Shown: in pieces, positions 52,047 through 61,789 of the stretch
Position numbering within the stretch: position 1 is the first letter of the stretch
How the letters are laid out: each line of letters starts with the position of its first letter
Assembly: GCF_014698035.1 (NCBI RefSeq)
Contig: NZ_JACJSF010000023.1
Location: forward strand, 40,160 to 104,159
DNA: 64,000 bases
Source: Desmonostoc muscorum FACHB-395
GTDB lineage: Bacteria; Cyanobacteriota; Cyanobacteriia; Cyanobacteriales; Nostocaceae
Reading direction: 5' to 3'
The notes under the pieces: generated by a model
What the model saw: only the letters and a program-made list of their open reading frames with translations
What the model was told of the DNA's origin: nothing
Databases searched by the model: none
Program-made: the position numbers and the translations under genes

Positions 52047-52859
52047 ATGAGCATACAAACAATTTCTTTACCTTTACCTCTAACTTGGATACAAGCGCTG
52101 GATTTTAAACATAAATTGGGAATTTGCGAACGATTGTTTGGTGAAGCGATCGCATTAAAAGGCATCTGTTGGGTGGAAACTGGAGCAGGAATTCCCTGGA
52201 AGCTTGATTTGACAAATTCCACCCATCGCTGGATTGTTTATGGCAAATATGAAGGAGCAGCATTTCTAAACTGGGCGAAAAAATTTCTCCCTAGCGATGC
52301 TATTGTTGTAGACTCAGGTGCAAATATCGGCCAAATGTTAATGTACTTAGCTCAGTGGCTACCGCAAGGTAAAATACTAGCATTTGAACCCGGTACTGAA
52401 GCAGGCAACTGGCTAAAAGAATGTTTAGCAATTAACACCACACTGCCCGTAGAAATAATTAAGGCGGGACTTGGTGCATCTGTGGCTCAATTACGTCTCA
52501 ACCATATTGGAGATAGCTTGGGACATGGTGCTTGGAGCCAAATATCTGAAACTGAAGGTGAAAAAATTCAGATAGTACGTCTAGAAGACGAATTAGCTGC
52601 ACGTTTTATTAAAGCAGTAGATTTGTGGAAGTTGGATGTAGAAGGTTATGAAATTCCAGCCTTACAGGGTGCAGAAGCATTTTTAAAGGAGCAACGGATA
52701 AAAGCTATTTACGCAGAGATGATAGATGAAAATGGGCAGCGAATTCGAGATTATCTTACTCAGTTTGGCTATAGCTGTTACCTGTTTGACTCAAAAGGAA
52801 AAATATATTCTCCAAGTCAATGGCCAAGTCATACTAACGGACTTTTCCTGCCTAATTAA
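52047..52859 (+). CDS. FkbM-family SAM-dependent methyltransferase
   Basis: A 270-residue class I methyltransferase. SAM motif I VVDSGANIGQ (87-96), FEPG (113-116) as the acidic loop region, and WKLDVEGYEIPALQGAE (~195-211), the FkbM hallmark. Members methylate hydroxyl groups of sugars or polyketides. In this cluster it probably makes an O-methylated sugar, which can increase hydrophobicity or cap chain ends, a signal sometimes read by a Wzt C-domain. ATG 52047 has GAAG just before. Cytoplasmic. Confidence 0.9.
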   Translation: MSIQTISLPLPLTWIQALDFKHKLGICERLFGEAIALKGICWVETGAGIPWKLDLTNSTHRWIVYGKYEGAAFLNWAKKFLPSDAIVVDSGANIGQMLMYLAQWLPQGKILAFEPGTEAGNWLKECLAINTTLPVEIIKAGLGASVAQLRLNHIGDSLGHGAWSQISETEGEKIQIVRLEDELAARFIKAVDLWKLDVEGYEIPALQGAEAFLKEQRIKAIYAEMIDENGQRIRDYLTQFGYSCYLFDSKGKIYSPSQWPSHTNGLFLPN

Positions 52860-52872
52860 ATTGTAATATGCA

Positions 52873-54210
52873 ATGTATCCTACTTTAAAGCATAAAGTTT
52901 TAATCATCAGTCCCCACTTCCCGCCCATTAATGCCCCTGATCATCAACGGGTAAGAATGTCTCTACCCTACATGGAACAATTTGGTTGGGAAGCTCATGT
53001 TCTCACGGTTCAACCAGACTATGTTGCAGGTATTCAAGACTCTCTACTAGCGAAAACAATTCCCGATCGCATCCCTGTAACTTATACAAAGGCATTACCT
53101 CTGCAACAAACTCAGCGTATTGGACTAGGTAGCCTGGGTATACGAAGTTTTCCCTATTTACTCAAAGCTGGCGATCGCTTACTTCAGCAAACAAAATTTG
53201 ATTTAATATACTTTTCAACAACTGTATTTATCACAATGGCTCTGGGTACCCGATGGTATCGCCGCTTCCGCATACCTTACGTCTTGGACTTTCAAGATCC
53301 CTGGTTAAGCGATTACTACAAACAGACAGGCACACCTCCACCAGGGGGACGCTGGAAATATGGGTTTTCTCAACTCCAAGCAAAACTGCTCGAACCCAGA
53401 GCTATGAGCAAAGTCAGTCACGTAATTAGCGTATCACCAGCCTATCCAAAAACTCTACAACAGCGATATCCACATTTGCTTTCAGAACAATTTACTGTTT
53501 TACCCTTTGGTGCGCCTGAGCCTGATTTTGAGCAACTACCCTCCCTCAATATTCAACAAAAAATATTTAACCCCCATGATGGTAAACGTCATTGGGTTTA
53601 CGTAGGTCGAGGCGGTGATGATATGGCTTTGTCATTACGGACTCTATTTCTCGGCATCCAGTCAGAGCGTCGCCATCACCCTGAAAAATGGCAAGCAGTT
53701 GAATTACACTTTGTAGGTACTAGTTATGCACCAGGAAATCGCGCTGTCAAAACCGTAGAGCCGATTGCTCAAGAATTAGGTGTTGCGGACTTAGTTCGAG
53801 AACATGTCCATCGTATTCCTTACTTTGAAGCGCTACAAGTTCTTGTCGATAGCGATGCTGTTCTAATGATTGGTTCTGATGACCCAGACTATACCGCCTC
53901 TAAACTCTATCCTTGCATTCTAGCCCGCAAACCCGTTCTGGCCATTTTTCACCAGCAAAGTTCTGTAGTCAATATATTACAGAGTTGCCAAGCTGGTAAA
54001 TCTGTAACTTTCACTTCCCAAAACAAACCAGCAGATTTGCTCCCCAAGATAGTTGACCAACTCAATTGGTTATTATCTATCCCAAAAGGTTATGAACCAG
54101 AAACTAACTGGTCTGCTTTTCAAGCTTATACCGCTAGAGAAATGACTCAAAGACAATGTAGTATATTTGACAATTGTCTTACTACTGCCAAAATTAACAA
54201 ATCATTATGA
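52873..54210 (+). CDS. GT-B glycosyltransferase (GT4-like)
   Basis: A 445-residue GT-B enzyme. VLIISPHFPPINAPDHQRVR at the start is typical for one GT4-like group, LDFQDPWLSDYYKQTG forms the hinge, HWVYVGRGGDDMALSL opens the C-domain, and GSDDPDYTASKLYPCILARK is the sugar-nucleotide site with Ser-Lys instead of E-x7-E. ATG 52873. Its stop overlaps the polymerase start by four bases (54207-54210), so the two are translationally coupled. Confidence 0.88.
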   Translation: MYPTLKHKVLIISPHFPPINAPDHQRVRMSLPYMEQFGWEAHVLTVQPDYVAGIQDSLLAKTIPDRIPVTYTKALPLQQTQRIGLGSLGIRSFPYLLKAGDRLLQQTKFDLIYFSTTVFITMALGTRWYRRFRIPYVLDFQDPWLSDYYKQTGTPPPGGRWKYGFSQLQAKLLEPRAMSKVSHVISVSPAYPKTLQQRYPHLLSEQFTVLPFGAPEPDFEQLPSLNIQQKIFNPHDGKRHWVYVGRGGDDMALSLRTLFLGIQSERRHHPEKWQAVELHFVGTSYAPGNRAVKTVEPIAQELGVADLVREHVHRIPYFEALQVLVDSDAVLMIGSDDPDYTASKLYPCILARKPVLAIFHQQSSVVNILQSCQAGKSVTFTSQNKPADLLPKIVDQLNWLLSIPKGYEPETNWSAFQAYTAREMTQRQCSIFDNCLTTAKINKSL

Positions 54211-55715
54211 ACGGATACTTTGAGTCTAATCCTCAGCCTTGGGAATACTTTCCTCGCCCCCCAAAGAAGAAACAAGATCAGCTATTAAGAGTATTTTGGA
54301 TAATCGCTTTAGGGCTTTTTACTTTTGAAATCTTCTTCAATGAAAATACCTCTATACTTAGCAAAGCTGGAGCAGTATTGATTACTATTGCTTCTCTAGT
54401 ACCTAGCTATCTTTGGTGTTCAGGTCGCGCTCATGGAATGCCTATCTTCCCATTTTTTGCTCTCACTTTCCTTTGGACTCATGCCTTACCACTTGTCAGT
54501 AATCATCCAACCGTTATTACTTACTCTCCCAGTAGCCATTTGTTTGCTAGTCTGACGGTCGCTGGGTTTCTAGGACTAGGAACCTTAGTCTGGTTCCGAT
54601 TTGTCAAATCTATTCCTCCAATGCCTAAATTTTATCGGAGTTTGAATATTCGTAAAGGCATTAACTTTTTTTTATTTATATTGATAACCAGTGTTTTATT
54701 TAATGTATATAGTAATGCTGGCTGGCTTGAATCTATTAATGGAGGAACAATTGCTGTAGTGCGCGGTACAATTTTAGGATTAACCGCACTAGGTGTTTTT
54801 GTCCTTTCTTATCAATTAGGAAAAAAAGAATTATCAAAATTACAGGCTAGATTGTTTATATTATTTCTAATTGCCAATTTAGTGACAAGTACAGTTACAT
54901 TACTGCTTGTCTCTGCTTCTAGTATCGCTTTGCTCGCTATAATTTCCTTTGTTATTTCTCGGAAAAAAATACCTGTAATATCAATTATAATCCTTCTGGT
55001 TCTATTGAATTTTTTGCACTATGGCAAATCCGAGATGAGGTCTAAGTATTGGTTTGCTAAAAATAGCTCTTATTATGTTCAACCCTGGAATTATCCTGCT
55101 TGGTATTCTGAATGGATAGGCTATTCACTAACTTATATAAATCGAAATAAGAGTGAAGAGAATTTACCTAGTAAATCCGAAGAAAAAGCTTCTTTTGTTG
55201 AACGATCTAGTGTAATCCAAATGCTACTTTTAGCTCAGGACAAGAGTCCCGATAGAATACCTTATTTATACGGAGCAACATACGCAATTTTACCAGAACT
55301 TTTAGTCCCTCGCATATTAAACTCTAATAAAATCAGGTCTCATGAAGGTACAAGCATTTTAAACGTACACTATAAACTACAGACATACGAACAAAGTGTG
55401 AAAACTACTATTGGCTGGGGTTTATTAGCTGAATCCTATGCCAATTTTGGATTAATTGGCTGTGGAGGACTGGCTATTATTTTGGGTGCAGCTTATGGAA
55501 AAGCAACTCGTTGGAGTATGAATGCTCCAATTTTATCATTCCAGTCTCTGTTTGCTGTACTGATGATGTCATACTCTTTCCAATCTGAATTTTCTGCCGG
55601 AGTATATGTTGCTGCTTTATTTCAATCAAGCACAACAATAGCTGGTATTTCGTTAGTTTTGATGAAAAAGCAGAGGGTTTCACGAGATGCTTTTCAGGGG
55701 GGACAAATGAATTAA
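54207..55715 (+). CDS. Second Wzy-like oligosaccharide polymerase
   Basis: A 502-residue membrane protein with about eleven hydrophobic segments (~28-250 and ~400-490) around a large periplasmic loop (~270-395) holding YINRNKSEENLPSKSEEKAS and VPRILNSNKIRSHEGTSILN. The layout and LLAESYANFGLIGCGG resemble exosortase-associated or EpsK-like O-antigen polymerases. It is AT-rich, as Wzy genes often are. ATG 54207 overlaps the preceding transferase. No flippase is encoded in this arm, so units polymerised here would need the Wzx of the minus arm or an unseen flippase. Confidence 0.8.
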   Translation: MNGYFESNPQPWEYFPRPPKKKQDQLLRVFWIIALGLFTFEIFFNENTSILSKAGAVLITIASLVPSYLWCSGRAHGMPIFPFFALTFLWTHALPLVSNHPTVITYSPSSHLFASLTVAGFLGLGTLVWFRFVKSIPPMPKFYRSLNIRKGINFFLFILITSVLFNVYSNAGWLESINGGTIAVVRGTILGLTALGVFVLSYQLGKKELSKLQARLFILFLIANLVTSTVTLLLVSASSIALLAIISFVISRKKIPVISIIILLVLLNFLHYGKSEMRSKYWFAKNSSYYVQPWNYPAWYSEWIGYSLTYINRNKSEENLPSKSEEKASFVERSSVIQMLLLAQDKSPDRIPYLYGATYAILPELLVPRILNSNKIRSHEGTSILNVHYKLQTYEQSVKTTIGWGLLAESYANFGLIGCGGLAIILGAAYGKATRWSMNAPILSFQSLFAVLMMSYSFQSEFSAGVYVAALFQSSTTIAGISLVLMKKQRVSRDAFQGGQMN

Positions 55716-55718
55716 ATT

Positions 55719-56924
55719 ATGAATATGATAAAACTGGCAATTATCACATCTCACCCAATACAATACTATGCACCTTGGTTTCGTTACCTGGCTAGTGCTG
55801 GTGATTTGCAGATTAAGGTATTTTACTTGTGGAACTTCGGTGTTACACAGCAGATTGATACAGGCTTCCAGCAAGCCCTACAGTGGGATATTCCTCTCTT
55901 AGATGGATATAAATACGAGTTTGTACCAAATGTTAGTTATAAACCAGGAGTTGATCATTTTTGGGGATTACAAAATCCATCTTTAATCTCACAAGTGAAA
56001 GCTTATAATCCTGATGCAGTCCTCTTGATGACTTACAACTACGCTAGCATCTATAAATTTCTCTGGAAATGGAATTCATCTGAGATACCGTTGCTATTTA
56101 GAGGTGATTCCCATCGACTTCTACAGCCTACTGGAATTAAAGCATGGGCGCGTCAGCAGTTTATTACCCAGATTTATCGCCGCTTTGCTGCTTGCCTTTA
56201 TGTAGGTAAAGCTAATTATGGCTACTTTCAATATCATGGTGTACCCAGTAATCATCTATTTTTTTCTCCCCATGCTGTTGATAACGATCGCTTTTTTACT
56301 CAAGCAGAGAGTGCCAAACACCAGGCAACTATATGGAAGCAAGAATTAGGTATCCCATCAGATCATGCAGTGATTCTATTTGCAGGTAAATTTGAATCCA
56401 AAAAACGTCCTTTGGATTTACTACAAGCTTTTTTGGCAGCAAACCTCTCTCAAGTATCGCTGCTATTTGTCGGTGCAGGTTCTTTGGAGGCAGATTTAAA
56501 AACCGCAGCCGCACACCATTCAAATATCTATTTTGCTCCTTTTCAAAATCAAAGCTTGATGCCCCGCACCTATGCTATTGCTGATTTAGTTGTGTTGCCC
56601 AGTTACGGCGCTTCAGAAACTTGGGGACTGGCAATTAACGAAGCAATGTGCTTATCTCGCCCAGTAATTGTCAGTAGCCACGTGGGTTGTGCCCAAGATT
56701 TGATTCATGACAAACACAATGGGCTTGTATTTACAGCTGGTAATGTGTCAGCTTTAGTCAGTAGCCTGCAAGAAGCATTTTCTGATCGCCAGCGTTTGTG
56801 TCGTTGGGGAGAGGAAAGCCAAAAAATTGTGTCTCAATACAGCTATACTCATGCAAGCAAGGGTTTGAAACAGGCGCTTGATTATGTATGTCGCCCCAAG
56901 CAAGGGGAAGTTACAGCTAAATAA
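55719..56924 (+). CDS. GT4 family glycosyltransferase
   Basis: A 401-residue GT-B enzyme. LAIITSHPIQYYAPWFRYLA is a well-known start of a GT4 subgroup, VLLMTYNYASIYKFLWKWNS in the N-domain, VILFAGKFESKKRPLDLLQA opens the C-domain, and LPSYGASETWGLAINEAMC supplies the E-x7-E pair. Starts at ATG 55719, three bases after the polymerase stop; a second ATG at 55725 is also possible. One transfer step; the donor is unknown. Catalytic motifs are intact. Confidence 0.92.
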   Translation: MNMIKLAIITSHPIQYYAPWFRYLASAGDLQIKVFYLWNFGVTQQIDTGFQQALQWDIPLLDGYKYEFVPNVSYKPGVDHFWGLQNPSLISQVKAYNPDAVLLMTYNYASIYKFLWKWNSSEIPLLFRGDSHRLLQPTGIKAWARQQFITQIYRRFAACLYVGKANYGYFQYHGVPSNHLFFSPHAVDNDRFFTQAESAKHQATIWKQELGIPSDHAVILFAGKFESKKRPLDLLQAFLAANLSQVSLLFVGAGSLEADLKTAAAHHSNIYFAPFQNQSLMPRTYAIADLVVLPSYGASETWGLAINEAMCLSRPVIVSSHVGCAQDLIHDKHNGLVFTAGNVSALVSSLQEAFSDRQRLCRWGEESQKIVSQYSYTHASKGLKQALDYVCRPKQGEVTAK

Positions 56925-56983
56925 ATAAAAACCTTATCTAAAAAGTTTCCTACTCTGAATTTGCTGATAGTTAATAACAAAAA

Positions 56984-58141
56984 GTGAATAAGAAAAACTT
57001 TAGTAAACATAACCAACACTATCATCTCTGGTTTCCTGGACTATTCAACTCAACAGGTGGAATTGAATGTTACTCTTCTTTGTGTTTAAAAGCATTTGAA
57101 AGTCTCTACCCCGATTCTGCTTACGATATCGTAATTAAGCACGATACAGATGTGCCATCCAAATCAACTAATTTGTGTTTTCATGCAACCGGTAATTGGC
57201 CTTTATCCCTACGTACTCCAATACTTGCAGCGCAAATGATTGGTCTTGGTCTTTGGCAACGACCAAAACTCATCTTTTCAACTCATCTCAACTTTAGTGT
57301 GATAGCGTACCTATTGAAACGATTAATTGGCATTCCCTACTGGGTTGCAGCGCATGGAATCGAAGCCTGGGACATCCAAAATCCCACCCTTAAAAAAGCC
57401 CTCAAGAATGCTGACTTAATTCTAGCCGTTAGTAATTACACTCGCGATCGCCTACTCAAAGAACAAAATCTCCAGCCAGATAAAGTCGTCGTCCTACCTA
57501 ATACTTTCACTCCCAATCGCTTTAGGATTGCACCCAAACCAGATTATCTCCTCCAACGATATGGCTTAAATGCACAACAACCAATTATTCTTACTGTGGC
57601 TCGGCTTTCTCAATCAGAGCAATACAAAGGCTATAATAAAATCCTTAGCGTCTTACCCCAAATTCGTCAAGCTATCCCAAATGTACACTATGTTATAGTC
57701 GGTAAGGGAACTGACCGACCAGCAGTTGAACAGTTAATTGCCGAGTCTCAACTTCAAGATTGTGTAACCTTAACTGGCTATGTTCCTGACCGAGAACTGG
57801 GAGATTATTATAATCTTTGCGATCTGTTTGCTATGCCAAGTAGAGGTGAAGGCTTTGGTATTGTTTACCTAGAAGCGCTGGCCTGTGGTAAACCTACTTT
57901 GGCAGGGAATAAAGATGGAAGTGTTGATGCTCTATGTCAAGGAGAATTAGGCGCACTGATTGACCCTGATGATGTAGAGGCGATCGCTGAAGCTATAATT
58001 CAAATCCTCCAAGGTAAATATCCTAACCCTCTAATATATCAACCCGAAGAATTAAGAAAGCGGGTAATTGATAAATTTGGTTTTGAACGCTTTCAACAAC
58101 GCCTTAATTATTACTTAGAAAAGCAGTTTTCCCAGACTTGA
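56984..58141 (+). CDS. GT4 family glycosyltransferase
   Basis: A 385-residue GT-B enzyme. HLWFPGLFNSTGGIECYSSL at the start, YWVAAHGIEAWDIQNPTLK in the hinge, ILTVARLSQSEQYKGYNKIL opening the C-domain, and PSRGEGFGIVYLEALACGKP with the E-x7-E pair. It resembles GT4 enzymes that add mannose or similar sugars. The start is GTG at 56984, the only reasonable one before the conserved part. A 313-base gap follows before asnB, so it may end a transcription block. Confidence 0.92.
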   Translation: MNKKNFSKHNQHYHLWFPGLFNSTGGIECYSSLCLKAFESLYPDSAYDIVIKHDTDVPSKSTNLCFHATGNWPLSLRTPILAAQMIGLGLWQRPKLIFSTHLNFSVIAYLLKRLIGIPYWVAAHGIEAWDIQNPTLKKALKNADLILAVSNYTRDRLLKEQNLQPDKVVVLPNTFTPNRFRIAPKPDYLLQRYGLNAQQPIILTVARLSQSEQYKGYNKILSVLPQIRQAIPNVHYVIVGKGTDRPAVEQLIAESQLQDCVTLTGYVPDRELGDYYNLCDLFAMPSRGEGFGIVYLEALACGKPTLAGNKDGSVDALCQGELGALIDPDDVEAIAEAIIQILQGKYPNPLIYQPEELRKRVIDKFGFERFQQRLNYYLEKQFSQT

Positions 58142-58454
58142 TATTGTGTCTTTGCTGTGGAATAGAATGAATTTTGTATAAAAGTAAGTAAATGATGCTA
58201 ATTTAAGGTGAGCTTACAAAGAACAGCATTCGTTATGACTTAAGGAAAAAAATCAAGTTTCCTAAAATTTTTAAGATTCAAAAACTTCTTTCCAGAGCTT
58301 GCTTTTCTAAGAAACTTACGCGAATCCATAAGTACCTCTGTCGTACAAAGAGTAGTTAGCGTCAAGAAAGATTGTAGATTCTTTACCGCTAAATTAAGCT
58401 AATCTACTATTAATTTTCATATTTATATTTTTTGTATTTCTTAAGAGGTCTTAA
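58142..58454. other. 313-base gap before asnB
   Basis: AT-rich sequence without a credible frame in either strand. It likely carries a promoter for the asnB block, but I see no clear boxes or hairpin terminator. Confidence 0.4.
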
Positions 58455-60254
58455 ATGTGTGGTATTGCCGGAATTTTAACTAAAACAGAAATAAATCAGG
58501 ATCTGGCAAACTTGGTGCTAAAGATGCAAAATGCTATTAAGCACCGTGGCCCAGATGATTTAGGTACTTATATATCAGAGGATCGACGAGTAGCCCTTGC
58601 TCATACTCGTCTGTCAATTTTGGATCTCAGCCCTGCTGGACATCAGCCAATGTCTACACCTGATGGTCGGTACTGGATTACTTTCAATGGTGAAATTTAT
58701 AACTTTTCACAACTGCGGCAAAATCTCATTTCTCAAGGAGAGCAGTTCCAGTCCCAAACAGATACTGAAGTTATCCTCAAGCTCTATCAAAGAATGGGTT
58801 CTAATTGTTTAGAACATTTAAGAGGTATGTTTGCTTTTGCTATTTGGGATGACTGGGAAAAAACCTGCTTTATGGCTCGCGATCCTTTAGGAATCAAGCC
58901 ATTATACTATTGGTCATCTGGTTCTACTTTAGTCTTTGCTTCAGAGCTAAAAGCTATCCTTGCATCTCGTTTACCTGCCCTTAACTTGAGTCCAGAAGGA
59001 TTATATGGCTATCTGGTATATGGTTCAGTTCCAGAACCATATACCCTGATTGCAGATATTCATTGTTTAGCAGCTGGTCATTGGTTGTATTGGCAAGGCG
59101 ATCGTGTCACAAAACAACAGTATTGGCAAATTAACTTTACTCCACAAGCAATTTCACCAATAGAAGCCCAAGAAAAAGTTCGCAATGCTTTAGTTGATAC
59201 AATCGAACATCACTTGGTAAGTGACGTGCCTGTTGGCATTTTTCTTAGTGGTGGAATTGACTCTACAGCTATTCTAGCTCTAGCTACAAAGGTGCAGAAT
59301 AAACAGATATCTACATACTCTATAGCTTTTGAAGAAACCCAATGGAATGAAGGCGAAGTTGCAAAAAAAGTTGCCAATTTATTTGGAGCAAAACACACAG
59401 AATATAAAGTTACGGCCTCTATTGCCAAACAGTTCTTTCCTGAATTCCTACAAGCTATTGATCAGCCCAGTATTGATGGATTTAATACTTTTTTTGTATC
59501 ACAGATTGCCCACGAAGACGGCATGAAAGTAGTCCTATCTGGGCTAGGTGGAGACGAAATTTTTGGTGGATATAAGTCATTTGAAAAAATTCCCCAGATG
59601 GTAGCATGGGGTAAAACATTGCAAACAATTCCTTTTCTAGGAAAGAATATAGGTAAAGGATTATCGCGTTGGGGAAAATCACCAAAACTAAAACGCCTGG
59701 GTGATTTTTTGGAACAGGCTCCAAGTTCTGCATCTGCCTATTCTACTTTCAGAGGAATTTTCTCTCACCAAGAAGCATGTGCAATTATGCAGCAGTATAT
59801 TCCTCATCAACCTTTAACTACTTATATCTTTCCATCAGCCGATACTCATAAAGCAGATTTGACAATAGAAGATGAAGTAAGTTTGTTAGAAATAACCTGC
59901 TATATGCGTAATCAACTGTTAAGGGATAGTGATGTAATGAGCATGAACTGGGGATTAGAATTACGGGTTCCCCTAGTTGATCGTCATCTATTTGAGGCAG
60001 TAGCTTCTATTCCTAGTAATATGCGTTTAGCAATTGGTAAAAAACTATTAATTCAATCAGTTCCTGAATTGCCAGAATGGGTTGTTAACCGTCCCAAAAA
60101 AGGATTTTATGTTCCCGTTGATAAGTGGATTTCTGGAGATTTACAAAATCATTTTAATAATGTAAAAGTTCCCGATAATATTTCTCTTACTCATTGGTAT
60201 CGGAACTGGAGTTTGATGATGTTACAACATTGGCTAGAGCGAACTTATGCCTAA
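58455..60254 (+). CDS. asnB: AsnB-type glutamine-dependent asparagine synthase/amidotransferase
   Basis: A 599-residue class II amidotransferase. Cys2 after the initiator Met (MCGIAG) is the glutaminase nucleophile; the N-terminal Ntn domain (~1-205) has KHRGPDD and FNGEIYN. The synthetase domain has the PP-loop SGGIDST (265-271), then LSGLGGDEIFGGY and LRVPLVDRHLFE, all intact. It forms an amide from a carboxylate, ammonia and ATP. In glycan clusters such genes usually amidate uronic acids or substituents rather than make free asparagine. ATG 58455 has GAGG eight bases before. Followed by a glycosyltransferase in the same direction after an 86-base gap. Confidence 0.92.
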   Translation: MCGIAGILTKTEINQDLANLVLKMQNAIKHRGPDDLGTYISEDRRVALAHTRLSILDLSPAGHQPMSTPDGRYWITFNGEIYNFSQLRQNLISQGEQFQSQTDTEVILKLYQRMGSNCLEHLRGMFAFAIWDDWEKTCFMARDPLGIKPLYYWSSGSTLVFASELKAILASRLPALNLSPEGLYGYLVYGSVPEPYTLIADIHCLAAGHWLYWQGDRVTKQQYWQINFTPQAISPIEAQEKVRNALVDTIEHHLVSDVPVGIFLSGGIDSTAILALATKVQNKQISTYSIAFEETQWNEGEVAKKVANLFGAKHTEYKVTASIAKQFFPEFLQAIDQPSIDGFNTFFVSQIAHEDGMKVVLSGLGGDEIFGGYKSFEKIPQMVAWGKTLQTIPFLGKNIGKGLSRWGKSPKLKRLGDFLEQAPSSASAYSTFRGIFSHQEACAIMQQYIPHQPLTTYIFPSADTHKADLTIEDEVSLLEITCYMRNQLLRDSDVMSMNWGLELRVPLVDRHLFEAVASIPSNMRLAIGKKLLIQSVPELPEWVVNRPKKGFYVPVDKWISGDLQNHFNNVKVPDNISLTHWYRNWSLMMLQHWLERTYA

Positions 60255-60340
60255 AAAGTTGTTCAATTTTAAAGGCAACTTGTGAAGACTGCCAAAAAAA
60301 GTTAGATTTATATTTAAAAACCTCACAATTTTGGATAAAA

Positions 60341-61534
60341 ATGAAAATTCTTCATATTATTCCTTCAATAGCATCAGTAAGAGGTGGCCCAAGTCAAGCA
60401 GTAATAGAGGTAGTTAAAGCATTAAGAGATGAAAATATTGAAGCAGAAATTGTTACTACTAATGATAATGGTAATGATTTGCTTGATGTACCCCTTGGTA
60501 GGCGTATTGAGTACAACCAAGTACCAGTAAATTTCTTTAAGCGTTTTTCTCCTAAAGTTGGCTCCATCAGAGAATTCGCCTTTTCTAGAGAGCTAACTAT
60601 ATGGTTGTGGCAAAATGTTTCTAAGTATGACTTACTACACGTCCACGCTATTTTTTCCTATCCTTCTACAGTAGCAATGGCGATCGCTCGTTTCCAAGGA
60701 GTTCCTTACATCGTTCGCCCTTTAGGACAGCTATGTGAATGGTCTTTACAACAAAGCTCTCGCAAAAAGCAAATTTATCTCCAACTTATAGAAAAAGCCA
60801 ATCTAAATTATAGTAAATCCATACATTTTACCTCAGAGCAAGAACAACAAGAAGCTTCGCAATTAAATCTAAGTTCCCCAAGTTTTATTTTACCCCACGG
60901 TCTTAATATCCCTAATATTATCCCTAATGCACGCCAGCATTTGCGACAATACTTAAACTTACCAGCCGATGAACCAATTGTTTTATTTTTATCTCGCCTG
61001 CATCCTAAAAAAGGTTTAGATTACCTGATTCCAGCTTTAGGTAAACTATCTGATTACCGCTTTACTTTCGTTTTAGCAGGTAGTGGCGATCCAAATTATG
61101 AAATTGAAATTCAATCTCTTCTTGCTATTAACAACATTCATACCTGTACTCATCTTGCAGGATTTGTTAAAGGAGAAATTAAAGATTTATTTCTGCAAGG
61201 AGCGGATTTATTTGCTCTGACTTCTTACTCGGAAAACTTCGGTGTAGCAGTATTAGAAGCTTTATCTGCGGGTATTCCTGTTATAGTTACTCCTGGTGTT
61301 GCTTTAGCTAATCTAGTTACCCAAGAAAATCTTGGTTATGTTGCAGAGTTTGATGTAACTGCGATCGCGGCTGCTATACAGCAGGTTTTGGATTGTCCCG
61401 AAGAAGCACAAAAGCGGGGCGATCGCGCCCGTAAATTTATATTAGAAAATTATACTTGGGATCGTATCGCCTCAAAACTAATTTCAGTTTATACTGATAT
61501 CATTGAAAGTCAGACTGTTTCTACTACCAGTTAA
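60341..61534 (+). CDS. GT4 family glycosyltransferase
   Basis: A 397-residue GT-B enzyme. ILHIIPSIASVRGGPSQAVI is a common GT4 start, YIVRPLGQLCEWSLQQSSRK in the hinge, VLFLSRLHPKKGLDYLIPAL opens the C-domain, and LTSYSENFGVAVLEALSAGI has the E-x7-E pair. The frame is open from within asnB, but ATG 60341 fits family starts; the upstream GTG-type region would be an artefact overlap. One transfer step following asnB. Two HIP1 sites are in the 3' part. Confidence 0.92.
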   Translation: MKILHIIPSIASVRGGPSQAVIEVVKALRDENIEAEIVTTNDNGNDLLDVPLGRRIEYNQVPVNFFKRFSPKVGSIREFAFSRELTIWLWQNVSKYDLLHVHAIFSYPSTVAMAIARFQGVPYIVRPLGQLCEWSLQQSSRKKQIYLQLIEKANLNYSKSIHFTSEQEQQEASQLNLSSPSFILPHGLNIPNIIPNARQHLRQYLNLPADEPIVLFLSRLHPKKGLDYLIPALGKLSDYRFTFVLAGSGDPNYEIEIQSLLAINNIHTCTHLAGFVKGEIKDLFLQGADLFALTSYSENFGVAVLEALSAGIPVIVTPGVALANLVTQENLGYVAEFDVTAIAAAIQQVLDCPEEAQKRGDRARKFILENYTWDRIASKLISVYTDIIESQTVSTTS

Positions 61535-61789
61535 GATAAATTATAAATAATAGGTGATTAAACATATAAATTCAAAGATTACTAACCAATACGAATACGA
61601 ATATCAATCTTCCAATCAATCACATCATTATCTTTATCTCATAAAACCTCTGATGGAGATGAGATTGGAATATAATTACAAACATTAAATTTAAGTTTGC
61701 AGGTAGATTTCCCTTTCTTTGGAAGTCTATGCTTTGTTCTAGTACTTTACTCGGTAATTTATCTGAATTCTGAAAGATTTACTTTTGAT

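Noticed and set aside
60194..60340. N-terminal extension of the GT4 gene overlapping asnB
   Set aside because: The extension has no similarity to family starts, and the ATG at 60341 directly precedes the conserved first strand.
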